The notes under the pieces: model-generated
Seen by the model: the letters and a program-made list of their open reading frames with translations, nothing else
Databases searched by the model: none
Told to the model about the DNA's origin: nothing
Made by a program: the position numbers and the translations under genes
Shown: positions 35,906 through 44,677 of the stretch, piece by piece
Numbering within the stretch: the first letter of the stretch is position 1
Layout: every line of letters starts with the position of its first letter
Assembly: GCA_046199005.1 (NCBI GenBank)
Contig: CP176050.1
Coordinates: forward strand, 1,736,001 to 1,800,000
Reading direction: 5' to 3'
Source of the DNA: Ascidiimonas sp046199005
GTDB taxonomy: Bacteria; Bacteroidota; Bacteroidia; Flavobacteriales; Flavobacteriaceae
Length of the DNA stretch: 64,000 bases

Positions 35906-36270
35906 CCGTCGCTTCTCGATACATTTATTTCTCCACTTTGCTTCAAAATAAATACTCGAAGAGACGTATAATAATTAAGCTCAAAATTAGTAGTATCGTC
36001 AGGTCGAGTTTGTTTTGTAGTGTAACGAAAAACAAGTATCGAGACCTTTTTAATATCATGAATCCGTCGCTTCTCTATACATTAACTTCTCCGCTTTGCT
36101 TCAAAATTAATACTCGAAGGGCCGTATTATGATAAAGCTCAGAATTAGTGTTAACGTCAGGTCGAGTGGCGATCTGACCCAGTCGATCGATGTATCGAGA
36201 CCCTTTTTAATATCTTGACTCTGTTACTTCTCCATACATTGTCTCCTCCGCTTTGCTTCAAAATAAATAT
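35906..36270. repeat. tandem repeat of about 158 bp, two full units and one partial
   Basis: Units start at 35906 (CCGTCGCTTCTCGATACATT), 36064 (CCGTCGCTTCTCTATACATT) and 36221 (CTGTTACTTCTCCATACATT), a step of 157-158 bp. Each contains CTTTGCTTCAAAAT, an AATACTCGAAG block and GTCAGGTCGAGT, and ends near GTATCGAGACC. Unit divergence is moderate. It occupies most of the 573-bp gap before the esterase gene; short frames through it are not genes. Confidence 0.8.
35998..36055 (+). repeat. direct repeat, left copy (related to 42103-42161)
   Basis: GTCAGGTCGAG, TGTTTTGTAGTGTAACG, AAAAACAAGTATCGA and GACCTTTTTAATA align in order with the copy at 42103-42161 in the same orientation, with about ten differences. 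The copies bracket the esterase-S41-CubicO-BAAT genes. Confidence 0.75.
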
Positions 36271-36315
36271 GCTTTTAGAATGATATTTTACTGGCTTCAG
36301 AAGTAATTCCAGACT

Positions 36316-37122
36316 TTACGTTTTGTAAAACCACAAAAGCGTATCTTTTAATTGACTTTTCCAAAAGGCTTCGCTATGGGTACCCCCTTCGATAATTTCT
36401 GCTTTTAGGGTAGCTTCATTCATCAAAGGCGAAAGGGTTGTACGCATTCGTTCAAAAACAGAAACCATACTGCCTTCTTCTGAGCCTACGATCATATAAA
36501 TTTTACAATCTTTTAATCGGTCATTTTCTTTATGCAAAAGGTATACCTCTTCAGAAACCCAAAATGATGGGGAGTACACGCCTGCCATCGAAAATGTCTC
36601 CGGATTTGACATGAGTATAGAGTAAGCCATCAGGCCGCCCATAGAAGATCCCACGATCATCGTATGTTCTCTTTCAGACTTTGTTCGGTACGTTTTATCT
36701 ATCAATGGTTTCAATTCATGTACCAGAAATCGAGTAAACGCTTTTCCCTGCTGTTTGCCAAATTCGGGATGGTCATACACATTGTATTCCTGCATTCTAA
36801 AAACTCCATGATTGTCGATTCCTACGACGATAGCCTCGAGCTGATCTTCTCTTGCAAGCTCGTTCAAAGTTTCGTCCACCTCCCATTCCCCGGAAAAACT
36901 GGTGGTATTATCATATAAATTCTGCCCGTCTAACATATAGATCACGGGATAACTTTTATTACTAGATTCATAATCGGGTGGCAGATAAATACGTAAAGTG
37001 CGCGAACTATTTGAATACGGTACCTGAACGCTATTTTCCAGAATCTGTACATTCGGAGCAGCGGTAGATTCTGGTTGATCGGTTTGCTGAGCTTTGCTTG
37101 GAAGTGCGAGGGTTATCATCAT
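36316..37122 (-). CDS. alpha/beta-hydrolase esterase (IroE/Fes-like)
   Basis: A 268-residue alpha/beta hydrolase of the esterase-D/IroE type. The nucleophile elbow is VGSSMGGLMAYS, with a Ser in GxSxG; an Asp precedes IYMIVGSEEG and the His lies in GGTHSEAFWKSQLKD. Family members hydrolyse siderophores, acyl esters or drug esters. From the first ATG at 37122 the signal is short (MMITLALPSKA). The hydrophobic stretch continues six or more codons upstream without a stop (HHLLVF), so the true start may be a non-ATG codon or the ATG with a short signal. Located outside the cytosol. Confidence 0.8.
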   Translation of the reverse strand: MMITLALPSKAQQTDQPESTAAPNVQILENSVQVPYSNSSRTLRIYLPPDYESSNKSYPVIYMLDGQNLYDNTTSFSGEWEVDETLNELAREDQLEAIVVGIDNHGVFRMQEYNVYDHPEFGKQQGKAFTRFLVHELKPLIDKTYRTKSEREHTMIVGSSMGGLMAYSILMSNPETFSMAGVYSPSFWVSEEVYLLHKENDRLKDCKIYMIVGSEEGSMVSVFERMRTTLSPLMNEATLKAEIIEGGTHSEAFWKSQLKDTLLWFYKT

Positions 37123-37746
37123 AAAAACGAGAAGATGATGGTATTTGCTTAATATTCTGTTGGTCGTTCGATGCTTTGATTCGTTTTCGGTTATCAGTCC
37201 AATCTAAATTATAAGAAGTTATCCCTGGCTAATTAAAAATAGTAACCAGAAGGATAATTGTTATTTCATTATTAATGCTGGAAAATACTAAATAATCAGA
37301 AGATATCTTCGAAATTTTCTCATGGTAAGCTACAGTTTTTTGGTCTTTTTAACTGCATTCATAGAATAGGAATATTGTCTTGATCTTTACATCTTTTCAC
37401 ATGATGATAAAGCCAAGCAGGAAACGTGGAACAATCCGTAAATTGTAAAATTCAGCATCTACAGAGTTTTTCAAAAAGCTCAAACTGGACTGATTCCTAA
37501 AATCAGCTTTCATATTTTTTAACATAACTTTAAGTAAATAATTCAAATTTAAGGGTGTTAATGTACCTTATGGTACTCTTAAAAATCCTTAAAATCATAT
37601 TTTTACCATTGAATATTTTCAACATCTTTTTATTTGATTTAACCGATGTAGGAAAAGAGATAAGTTGTCAATAACATTTGGTTTTATTTTAAAATAGAAA
37701 ATGTAACGCTGTAATCAAAAAAACATCTTTAAAGAAAACCAAACTA
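37123..37746. other. intergenic region, 624 bp, no gene seen
   Basis: A long A/T-rich divergent spacer between the esterase and the S41 lipoprotein gene. It must hold promoters for both, but no convincing consensus, hairpin or reading frame was found. Confidence 0.5.
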
Positions 37747-39177
37747 ATGAAAAACATTATTTATGCGTTAGCATTTATTGTATTTTGTTGTTGTTCTCAA
37801 AATAAGGAGAAAAATTCCAATAACCTATTGCAATACACGTTTCTAAAAGCAAATAACAAAGTCAACCCACAAATTTTGGGTATATGGAAATCGGTTGGTA
37901 ATGGTTTTTATTTAGAAGCTAAAAACGATAGTATCTTATTGTATAGCTATACCAAAAACTACACCTACAAAGAAAAAAATGATTATTTAGAAGGACTTTT
38001 AAATTCACAAAGTCAGTTTGTAATTCGAGAAGATACCCTGGGAATCTACCTAACTGATTTTGGTGATAAATCCCATTTACTGCAAACGAAAAAAGACTTC
38101 ATTAAAGTTGATAAATTGCCCGCCAATACCATAAGTTTTTCAGAATTGGTGAAAATGAGTTCAGAAAACTCTTTTAAATTGTATATGGAGACGATGCAAG
38201 AAAATTATGCTTTTAGTGAAAGAAGGAATCTTAATTGGAACGAACTAAGCACTATCTACAAGGATAGTGTATCATCGGGGAAAGAATCACTTTTTAATAT
38301 TATGGGGAAAGTAGCCGTTCTAACAAAAGACCAACATACAAAGGTGATTTCTGAGACCGGAGAAGCTCTTCAATATAGCATAACACCGTCAGCAAAAATT
38401 GTGAAAGAAGCTTTCAAAGAACAGTCTAAAATAAAGAATCTTAACGAATACTTCGACTTATTTTTTAGTGTCAATTATAAAAATATATCGGATAGCCTGT
38501 TGCAAGGAAAAGGGCAAAAAACGGCTAATGATAAATTAGAATGGGGTCATTTAACCGAAAATATTGGTTATATAAACATTCATTCTTTTGCTGGTTTTCT
38601 TGGCAAGGAATTTTCAAGAAAACAGCAAATAGATAGTCTGAATATTTATATGAAGCAAATAATTGAGGTGTTCGAAGATAAAGATGCTATCATTATCGAT
38701 GTCAGTTTTAATTTTGGCGGATATGATGCCACGGCACTTACCATAGCGAGCTACTTTACCAAAGTTCCTGTTTTTTCACACAAAACTCAGGTTTATAATG
38801 ATGGTGAGTTTTACAATGAGGATAATGTAATAGTTTATCCGGCCGATTCAAAAGTATATACCAAACCTATCTATGTGCTTATGACTGATATTAGTAGAAG
38901 CGCTGCCGAGGGGTTTGCTATGATGATGGATGCTTTGCCGAACGTCAGACTTGTTGGCACAAATACCTTAGGAACTTTGTCTGGAATGTTAGGAAAATCT
39001 ATAAGTGGTTTCTACACCACCTATTCCAATCAAAGATTAATGAATGCTGATGGTCAATTCTTTGAGGTATCTGGTGTTGAACCTGACATTGAATTAGAGG
39101 TTTTTGACAAAGAAGATATTTTTCAAAGTCATAAAATTACGGTAAAAAATCTGATAAAAATGATTGATAAAAAGTAA
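37747..39177 (+). CDS. S41-family peptidase lipoprotein
   Basis: A 476-residue lipoprotein (MKNIIYALAFIVFCCCSQN, Cys in the CCC run). The C-terminal half is an S41/tail-specific protease domain: IDVSFNFGGYDATALTIASY, the catalytic region SRSAAEGFAMMM with Ser385, and the GTLSGMLGKSISGFYT loop, where the partner Lys could be Lys417. The N-terminal third contains the VGNGFYLEAKNDSILLYSY strand set common in flavobacterial S41 proteins. It probably degrades peptides or periplasmic proteins at the membrane. It leads a three-gene plus-strand set with gaps of 91 and 78 bp. Confidence 0.85.
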   Translation: MKNIIYALAFIVFCCCSQNKEKNSNNLLQYTFLKANNKVNPQILGIWKSVGNGFYLEAKNDSILLYSYTKNYTYKEKNDYLEGLLNSQSQFVIREDTLGIYLTDFGDKSHLLQTKKDFIKVDKLPANTISFSELVKMSSENSFKLYMETMQENYAFSERRNLNWNELSTIYKDSVSSGKESLFNIMGKVAVLTKDQHTKVISETGEALQYSITPSAKIVKEAFKEQSKIKNLNEYFDLFFSVNYKNISDSLLQGKGQKTANDKLEWGHLTENIGYINIHSFAGFLGKEFSRKQQIDSLNIYMKQIIEVFEDKDAIIIDVSFNFGGYDATALTIASYFTKVPVFSHKTQVYNDGEFYNEDNVIVYPADSKVYTKPIYVLMTDISRSAAEGFAMMMDALPNVRLVGTNTLGTLSGMLGKSISGFYTTYSNQRLMNADGQFFEVSGVEPDIELEVFDKEDIFQSHKITVKNLIKMIDKK

Positions 39178-39268
39178 AAACAAATTTAAAATGGCTTCAT
39201 CAATTAGCTCATTCTAACCAATACAATTCCTAAACCTTTTAATCAAAACCTTAAAGACAACCAAAAAG

Positions 39269-40669
39269 ATGAAAAAAGCATTATTTATTATCATGTCAAT
39301 ACTTATAGGATGTTCATCTCAAAATAAAAAATCTCAATATGAAAAACTTCTATACTATGAAGGTAGATATGAATATATTGGAGGAACTACATTAGACATG
39401 GTAGTTTCAGAACCAGATACAATGCTATACGCCATAATTGATGAAGCAAAGTATCCTTTAAAACATATAAAATTAGATAGTTTTATCAACATATCTGGTA
39501 TTCCGGTAATTTTTGAAAGAGATAAATCCAACCAAATAACAGGTTACAAAACCGATGGTCAGAAGTTTAGGATGCTCGATAAGGAAATCGAGAAAATGGA
39601 AATGTTTCCTAGAAAAGAATTATACCGTAATCCTGATGGTTATGCGTATCAAAAACCAGAACAAGAAAACGATGGTATCGTTACAGGGGATTTAAACGAA
39701 GTATTTAAAAACCCGGCACCCATAATTAATATGGTTAAGGAAACTATCAAAGGTAACTACCCGGATGTTCATAGTATACTTATTTACAAGAGTGGTAAGC
39801 TCGTACTCGAAGAATACTTCTATGGTTATGATAAAAATAAAATTCATCAATTACGTTCGGCGGGTAAATCTTTAAAAGGTGTCTTACTTGGTATTGCCAT
39901 AGACAAAGGTTTTGTGAAAAGTGAAAATGACAAACTCATACCGTATTTTGCTTCCAAGTATCCGGACATCACCAACTTAGATGAACGAAAAAAACGAATC
40001 ACTATAAAAGATTTTATTACCTACCGTCATGGTATGGATTGTGAAAATAACAACCCAGAAAGTGCTGGAAACGAAAGGGCAATGATGCAAAGCAAGGATT
40101 GGGTAAAACATACCCTTGATTTACCAATGGTAGCAGAACCCGGGGAGTTTTCATCCTATTGTACTGGTTGTTCGCTCACGGTTAACAGCTTGATAGAAAT
40201 AGCTACTGGGCAGAAAATTGAAGATTTTGCCAAAAAATATCTGTTTGAACCGTTGGGTATCTCTAATTACAAGTGGACTTTTGAACCAAATCCTGCAAGT
40301 CTCACAACATTTAATCAACTCTACGCAACACCTAGGGATTTATTAAAGTTGGCAATAATGAATAAAGAAAGCGGCGAATGGCAAGATAAACAAATAGTAT
40401 CTAAAGAATGGATAGATAAAACGTTTACAACAGATAAAGGCGACTATGGATATTTTTGGGAAAACAAATACTATATCATTGATGGCAAGGAGTATAATTC
40501 TTATCTAGCTACTGGTAATGGTGGGCAAAAAATACAGATATGGCCCAAGTTAGATATGATTACCATATTTACAGGGGGTAACTATAATTCATACGCTCTC
40601 TATGGTAAAAGTACCCCACCAAATGAGATGATTCCTAAATTTATATTGGAGGCTGTTATACATCAATAA
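39269..40669 (+). CDS. serine hydrolase, class C beta-lactamase-like (CubicO) lipoprotein
   Basis: A 466-residue lipoprotein (MKKALFIIMSILIGC) with a CubicO/beta-lactamase fold. The SxxK motif is Ser197-A-G-Lys200 in LRSAGKSLKGV. The second motif region reads FSSYCTGCSLTV, with Tyr as the general base, and the third, ATGNGGQKIQIWP, replaces the KTG of lactamases with the usual CubicO sequence. CubicO proteins act as esterases, D-peptidases or transesterases; beta-lactam resistance is not implied. It shares the same style of lipoprotein signal and spacing as the S41 gene before it. Confidence 0.87.
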   Translation: MKKALFIIMSILIGCSSQNKKSQYEKLLYYEGRYEYIGGTTLDMVVSEPDTMLYAIIDEAKYPLKHIKLDSFINISGIPVIFERDKSNQITGYKTDGQKFRMLDKEIEKMEMFPRKELYRNPDGYAYQKPEQENDGIVTGDLNEVFKNPAPIINMVKETIKGNYPDVHSILIYKSGKLVLEEYFYGYDKNKIHQLRSAGKSLKGVLLGIAIDKGFVKSENDKLIPYFASKYPDITNLDERKKRITIKDFITYRHGMDCENNNPESAGNERAMMQSKDWVKHTLDLPMVAEPGEFSSYCTGCSLTVNSLIEIATGQKIEDFAKKYLFEPLGISNYKWTFEPNPASLTTFNQLYATPRDLLKLAIMNKESGEWQDKQIVSKEWIDKTFTTDKGDYGYFWENKYYIIDGKEYNSYLATGNGGQKIQIWPKLDMITIFTGGNYNSYALYGKSTPPNEMIPKFILEAVIHQ

Positions 40670-40747
40670 GTATAGTAATTATTATCAACTACCAGCCTTG
40701 TATAGTTACTAAACTTAAACAAATAGATTGTTAGCAAATTAATATTT

Positions 40748-42076
40748 ATGATAAAGCGACTTTTATTTTTCACGTTGATTATGACTTCTTTTACTAGTGA
40801 AGCTCAAGATTATGTTCCCGAAATTGTTATTCATCAGGACAGTAGCCTTTACCATAAACCATTACAATTAACTGCTTATCATCTTCCTGCAAACAAAAAG
40901 GTGAAGTTTAAACTGCATGTAATTGACGCAAAAAATCACAATTGGTATTCCGAAGCTTTATATATAACGGATTCAAACGGACAAGTCGATTTATCATCAG
41001 CGCCTTCGGTAGGTGGTAGTTATCTGGGTATTCAGCCAATGGGATTGTTTTGGTCTTTAAAAAGTAAAGATTACCATCAAATTGCTACTAACAAAGGGTT
41101 CAATGTTATGCTTTCAATAGCCTACGAAGATAAAGTCTTAGTCACAAAAACATTCTATAGGAAAAGTACTCGAGAACTGGGAGAATTAAATATTAAAGGC
41201 GTTGCCAAAAGAGACAGTATCGTGGCGAACTACTACTTACCGAAGTCAGCTAAAAAATTGCCTGCCATAATTTTTATCGGAGGTTCAGGAGGAAATTTTA
41301 GAGAGGAAAGGGCGTCATTATATGCTAGTGAGGGGTTTGCGGTACTGGATTTAAAATATTTTAAAGGAAACGGACTTCCTGATGGCATAATAGAAATTCC
41401 TTTAGAATATGTACGTAAAGCGCACAAATGGTTGATGGAACGTCCTGAAATAGACACTACAAAGATAGGAATAGAAGGAAGGTCGAGAGGTTCAGAATTA
41501 GCGATGTTATACGCCACCAAGTATTCTGTTCGCTTTGTGATCTCTCAGGTACCTTCGAGCGTAGTTTGGTTTGGTTGGGCAGATAGGAAATCGTCGTGGA
41601 CATACCAAAATAAGCCCTACGATTATGCTGAATATACTGATGAAGATTCAGAACGATTAGAACTTCAAATGATGAAGAAAAGTGTTCAATATAGAGACGG
41701 CCCCAAATTTTTAAGTGCTTTTAAAAATACAGCGATGATCCATAAGGCATTGATTCCAGTAGAAGATATCAAATGTCCTATATTATTCATTTCTGGAAAA
41801 GATGATCAGGTTTGGCCTTCGACTATGATGGCAAATATGATGGTCGAAAGACTTCAGGAAAAAAATTTTGGATATGAATTCATGCACTTGGCGTATGAAA
41901 ATGCCGGTCATAATTTTGCTGGTGGAGGACAAGGCTGTGGTATTCCGTTTCTTCCACCAGAAGATTATTCTAAAGGAGGGGCAGCGAAAGGCGGTACAGA
42001 TAAAGGAAATGCTCTGGCAGCTATTAATTCCTGGAATCAAATACTTGTATTTATTCGCAGACAAATCAATAATTAA
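40748..42076 (+). CDS. BAAT-family acyltransferase/thioesterase-like hydrolase
   Basis: A 442-residue exported protein (signal MIKRLLFFTLIMTSFTSEAQ). The N-terminal Ig-like domain (LQLTAYHLPANKKVKFKLHV) and the C-terminal alpha/beta-hydrolase domain match acyl-CoA thioesterase/BAAT proteins. The nucleophile motif is GRSRGSE with Ser246; mammalian BAAT has Cys and thioesterases Ser here. The acid lies in LFISGKDDQVWPS and the His in AGHNF. The secretion signal makes a CoA ester substrate improbable, so an extracytoplasmic ester or amide is more likely (inference). Last gene of the island; the repeated spacer follows. Confidence 0.83.
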   Translation: MIKRLLFFTLIMTSFTSEAQDYVPEIVIHQDSSLYHKPLQLTAYHLPANKKVKFKLHVIDAKNHNWYSEALYITDSNGQVDLSSAPSVGGSYLGIQPMGLFWSLKSKDYHQIATNKGFNVMLSIAYEDKVLVTKTFYRKSTRELGELNIKGVAKRDSIVANYYLPKSAKKLPAIIFIGGSGGNFREERASLYASEGFAVLDLKYFKGNGLPDGIIEIPLEYVRKAHKWLMERPEIDTTKIGIEGRSRGSELAMLYATKYSVRFVISQVPSSVVWFGWADRKSSWTYQNKPYDYAEYTDEDSERLELQMMKKSVQYRDGPKFLSAFKNTAMIHKALIPVEDIKCPILFISGKDDQVWPSTMMANMMVERLQEKNFGYEFMHLAYENAGHNFAGGGQGCGIPFLPPEDYSKGGAAKGGTDKGNALAAINSWNQILVFIRRQINN

Positions 42077-42102
42077 AAGCAAAGGTTAGAAGTACTTCTA
42101 TT

Positions 42103-42161
42103 GTCAGGTAGCATCTGTTTTGTAATGTAACGGAAAAACAAGTATGGATACCTTTTGAATA
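42103..42161 (+). repeat. direct repeat, right copy (related to 35998-36055)
   Basis: The sequence runs GTCAGGTAGCATCTGTTTTG, TAATGTAACGG, AAAAACAAGTATGG and ATACCTTTTGAATA. It aligns with the left copy in the same orientation and lies 27 bp after the BAAT-type gene. Confidence 0.75.
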
Positions 42162-42163
42162 CT

Positions 42164-42563
42164 GGGATGACTAGCGTGATCCCAGCAGGTATACTTTGCA
42201 AGTGAATCAACCCTTGCCAGATTAAAATGAGCAGAACTGTCAACGATTCTGATAACTCAGTAATATCAAATGAAGGTATAATTAGTTGAATTGGGATTAA
42301 TTACATTGATCCCAGAGGAGTATCCTTTGCAAGCATAGGACGGAGCGATAAGAAAATGTCCAGTGGACATTTTGCAGCGATCGGACCAGCTGGCACTTAT
42401 GGGTTTTGTGTTTTTATCCGTTTACAAAAACACTTGTTTTTGACATTTCTGCATTTGTAAAATTACATTATAACTGTAGAGTATTATTATTAAGGTAATA
42501 AAGTAAAATTCGGAGCAAGGGATTACTAGCGTGATCCCAGAGGGGTATCCTTTGCAAGCATGG
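42164..42563. repeat. three copies of a 40-bp hairpin-like element
   Basis: Copies at 42164-42203, 42293-42336 and 42519-42563 read GGGAT, about ten variable bases, then ATCCCAG, a short G-rich stretch and TAT(A/C)CTTTGCAAG. The GGGAT/ATCCC arms can pair. A separate 21-bp palindrome, AAAATGTCCA-G-TGGACATTTT, lies at 42353-42373. The remaining bases of the 610-bp gap (42077-42686) hold no gene. Confidence 0.75.
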
Positions 42564-42651
42564 AAACCCCGGCACACCTCATCGGCGTGGCAGTTTTTTT
42601 TGTTTCAATAAATACCTTTCAAGCGCTTGCTTGAGGCATTTCTACAAACAA

Positions 42652-42678
42652 AAACCCACGATTTAAAATCGTGGGTTT
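42652..42678 (-). terminator. terminator of tRNA-Ser
   Basis: AAACCCACGAT (42652-42662) and ATCGTGGGTTT (42668-42678) form an 11-bp perfect stem with a 5-nt loop, eight bases beyond the 3' end of the minus-strand tRNA. Confidence 0.85.
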
Positions 42679-42686
42679 CCTTTTGC

Positions 42687-42770
42687 GGAGAAAGAGGGAT
42701 TCGAACCCCCGGAGGTGTGACCCTCAACAGTTTTCAAGACTGCCGCATTCGACCACTCTGCCATTTCTCC
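42687..42770 (-). tRNA. tRNA-Ser (UGA)
   Basis: An 84-nt minus-strand tRNA. The acceptor stem pairs GGAGAAA (from 42770) with TTTCTCC (ending 42687). The anticodon loop CTTGAAA gives UGA (Ser). A long variable arm, as expected for tRNA-Ser, and the T-loop GGTTCGAATCC are present. The terminal CCA is not encoded. Immediately upstream (42771-43013) lie three partial copies of its 5' half. Confidence 0.95.
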
Positions 42771-43013
42771 AATTATATTCCGAAACAGTTTTCAATTGCC
42801 GCTCCCGATACTTCGGGGCGACCTCCCGACACTTCGGGACCATTTCTCCAATTATATTCCGAAACAGTTTTCAATTGCCGCTCCCGATACTTCGGGGCGA
42901 CCTCCCGACACTTCGGGACCATTTCTCCAGTTTTATTCTTATTCCGAAACAGTTTTCAATTGCCGCTCCCGATACTTCGGGGCGACCTCCCGATACTTCG
43001 GGACCATTTCTCC
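42771..43013. repeat. three tandem partial copies of the tRNA-Ser 5' half with a REP-like insert
   Basis: Units 42771-42849 (79 bp), 42850-42928 (79 bp) and 42929-43013 (85 bp). In minus orientation each starts with the tRNA acceptor sequence GGAGAAATGG, then carries an insert of two TCCCGA..TCGGGA-type palindromes in place of the D-arm. It then rejoins the tRNA sequence GCGGCA..TTGAAAACTGTT (anticodon arm) and drops the 3' half. Units 1 and 2 are nearly identical; unit 3 has an extra 6 bp. None can fold as a full tRNA. Frames reading through it are not genes. Confidence 0.85.
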
Positions 43014-43109
43014 TAAGCGGATGCAAATATAGAAAGCTTTTTATTCTATTAAAAGCAATTTTTAAGGTTTTTTAAATTCATTGATGCTTTTTTTATAATT
43101 GCTTAAGTG

Positions 43110-43787
43110 TCAGTCGTGTGACAGAGCACTGTCTCCGTCAATCGGGATTGGATCTCCTAAATAGGTTGGTTTTTTCCCAATGAACAATTCCAGCAATGCC
43201 TTTACATTGGCGAGTTTTTCTCTGCGCGCCATACTTTCAGCATATTGGTAAATGCGTTTATCAGCAATACATCCATATATCTTGATCCCGAATTTTCTTC
43301 CGAGAAATACAGCTCGTGGCAGATGAAATTCCTGAGTAACCACGATCGCATCGTTCACTTTAAAGATTTCTTTTGCCCTGTACATACTGTCGTACGTATC
43401 AAATCCTGCATGATCGGTGAAAATAAGAGCGGGAGACACACCCTTATCCTGTAAATAAGCTTTCATAGCATTCACTTCGTCGTAGGAGTGCTGCCCGTGA
43501 TCTCCGGTAAGCAAAAACCGACTTACTTTTCCGCTTTTGAACAGGGTTAATGCGGTTTCCACACGATCTTTCAACACGGGAGATAGAGTGCCATCTTCAT
43601 AGACCCTGGCTCCGGGTACAATTACCGTATATGCCTTGGGTACAGCCTCCAGCTTATTAAAGATGAACGGAGTTGCCGTTTTGTGAATGTAGCTATTCCC
43701 CCAGTAAATCATCCCTATGGCGCCTAGAGCTATCAGTACTAACAGCAATAAGAAGATCCTGAATTTTTTTATTCGACTCGTATTCAT
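43110..43787 (-). CDS. SanA/YdcF-like DUF218 membrane protein
   Basis: A 225-residue protein with one N-terminal membrane anchor (about residues 9-28) and an extracytoplasmic DUF218 domain. Family landmarks are TVIVPGARVYEDGTLSPVLK, then RVETALTLFKSGKVSRFLLT and the later FDTYDSMYRAKEIF and VTQEFHLPRAVFLG. The HLPRA pattern is typical of SanA, which affects envelope barrier function and vancomycin sensitivity in Escherichia coli. Activity is not known. Divergently arranged with the TSUP gene across 40 bp. Confidence 0.88.
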   Translation of the reverse strand: MNTSRIKKFRIFLLLLVLIALGAIGMIYWGNSYIHKTATPFIFNKLEAVPKAYTVIVPGARVYEDGTLSPVLKDRVETALTLFKSGKVSRFLLTGDHGQHSYDEVNAMKAYLQDKGVSPALIFTDHAGFDTYDSMYRAKEIFKVNDAIVVTQEFHLPRAVFLGRKFGIKIYGCIADKRIYQYAESMARREKLANVKALLELFIGKKPTYLGDPIPIDGDSALSHD

Positions 43788-43827
43788 TCCCTCAAAAATA
43801 TACTATTTTCACCTCCAAATTTGAAAG

Positions 43828-44583
43828 ATGAACCCAATTTGGGAATTTTTTTTATTGGTATTTGTAGGTTTCGCCACCGGATTCGTAAATACGATCGCGG
43901 GTGGAGGATCGCTCGTGACGCTCCCCATACTTATTTTTCTGGGCTTACCAGCCGATGTCGCCAATGGCACGAACCGTATCCCGATTTTTATTCAGAGTAT
44001 CGTTTCTATTGCCGGGTACCGAAGTAAAGGACTTAAAGTACGAAAGTTCGCCTGGTATCTTAGCATCATGGCATTTGCGGGTGCCCTGGTAGGTGCAAAT
44101 CTGGCACTGGATGTAAAAGGAGAATTGTTTAATCGTATCCTGGCTATTGTAATGGTGGTGGTAGTCATCTTTATGATCATCAAACCTAAAAGTACCGCCT
44201 TACTGCAAGGTGAACGTATCACCGGAAAGTATTTCTGGATAAGCTTTTTCCTGTTTTTCTTTATTGGTGTTTACGCCGGATTCATTCAGGCGGGTACGGG
44301 TATTTTTACCTTGCTAGCGCTGTCGTCGGTAAACCATATCTCGCTGGTAAAAGGAAACGTGATCAAGGCACTCATGATCCTTATTTTAACTACCGGAGCC
44401 TTAACCTTATTTATTCTTAATGTAGAAATCAACTGGCGTTACGGATTGTACATGGCACTGGGAAATGCGGTAGGTGCCTGGTGGAGCAGCCGCTGGTCTG
44501 TAAACAAAGGAGATCGTACGGTGAAACTATTTCTCATCATAATGATCGTGGCCATGGCGATAAAGTTGTGGTTTTTTGATTAA
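43828..44583 (+). CDS. TauE/SafE (TSUP) family permease
   Basis: A 251-residue membrane protein with about seven to eight spans. It starts NPIWEFFLLVFVGFATGFVN, then AGGGSLVTLPIL (the first TSUP half-repeat) and, in the second half, GVYAGFIQAGTGIF (the matching second repeat). Family members move sulfite, sulfoacetate or other organic sulfur or small acids out of the cell. No sulfur gene is adjacent, so the substrate is not assigned. Divergent from the DUF218 gene. Confidence 0.88.
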   Translation: MNPIWEFFLLVFVGFATGFVNTIAGGGSLVTLPILIFLGLPADVANGTNRIPIFIQSIVSIAGYRSKGLKVRKFAWYLSIMAFAGALVGANLALDVKGELFNRILAIVMVVVVIFMIIKPKSTALLQGERITGKYFWISFFLFFFIGVYAGFIQAGTGIFTLLALSSVNHISLVKGNVIKALMILILTTGALTLFILNVEINWRYGLYMALGNAVGAWWSSRWSVNKGDRTVKLFLIIMIVAMAIKLWFFD

Positions 44584-44677
44584 AACAGCCTGAAATTTCT
44601 ATGATAATGCGGATTACAGGAAGCTTTCTAGTCCCACGGAAAAATAGTATTTTTACTGAAAATTTTAAGAGGAAAAG

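Noticed and set aside
39269..40669. Beta-lactam resistance gene
   Set aside because: CubicO-type motifs with no KTG; such proteins are mostly esterases or peptidases.
42771..43013. Additional tRNA-Ser genes
   Set aside because: The units match only the 5' part of the tRNA, with palindromes in the D-arm and no 3' half, so a cloverleaf is not possible.
42627..43075. Several plus-strand reading frames of 78-134 residues across the tRNA region
   Set aside because: They translate the antisense of tRNA-Ser and its three tandem partial copies; the repeated peptide CRSRYFGA comes from the repeat.
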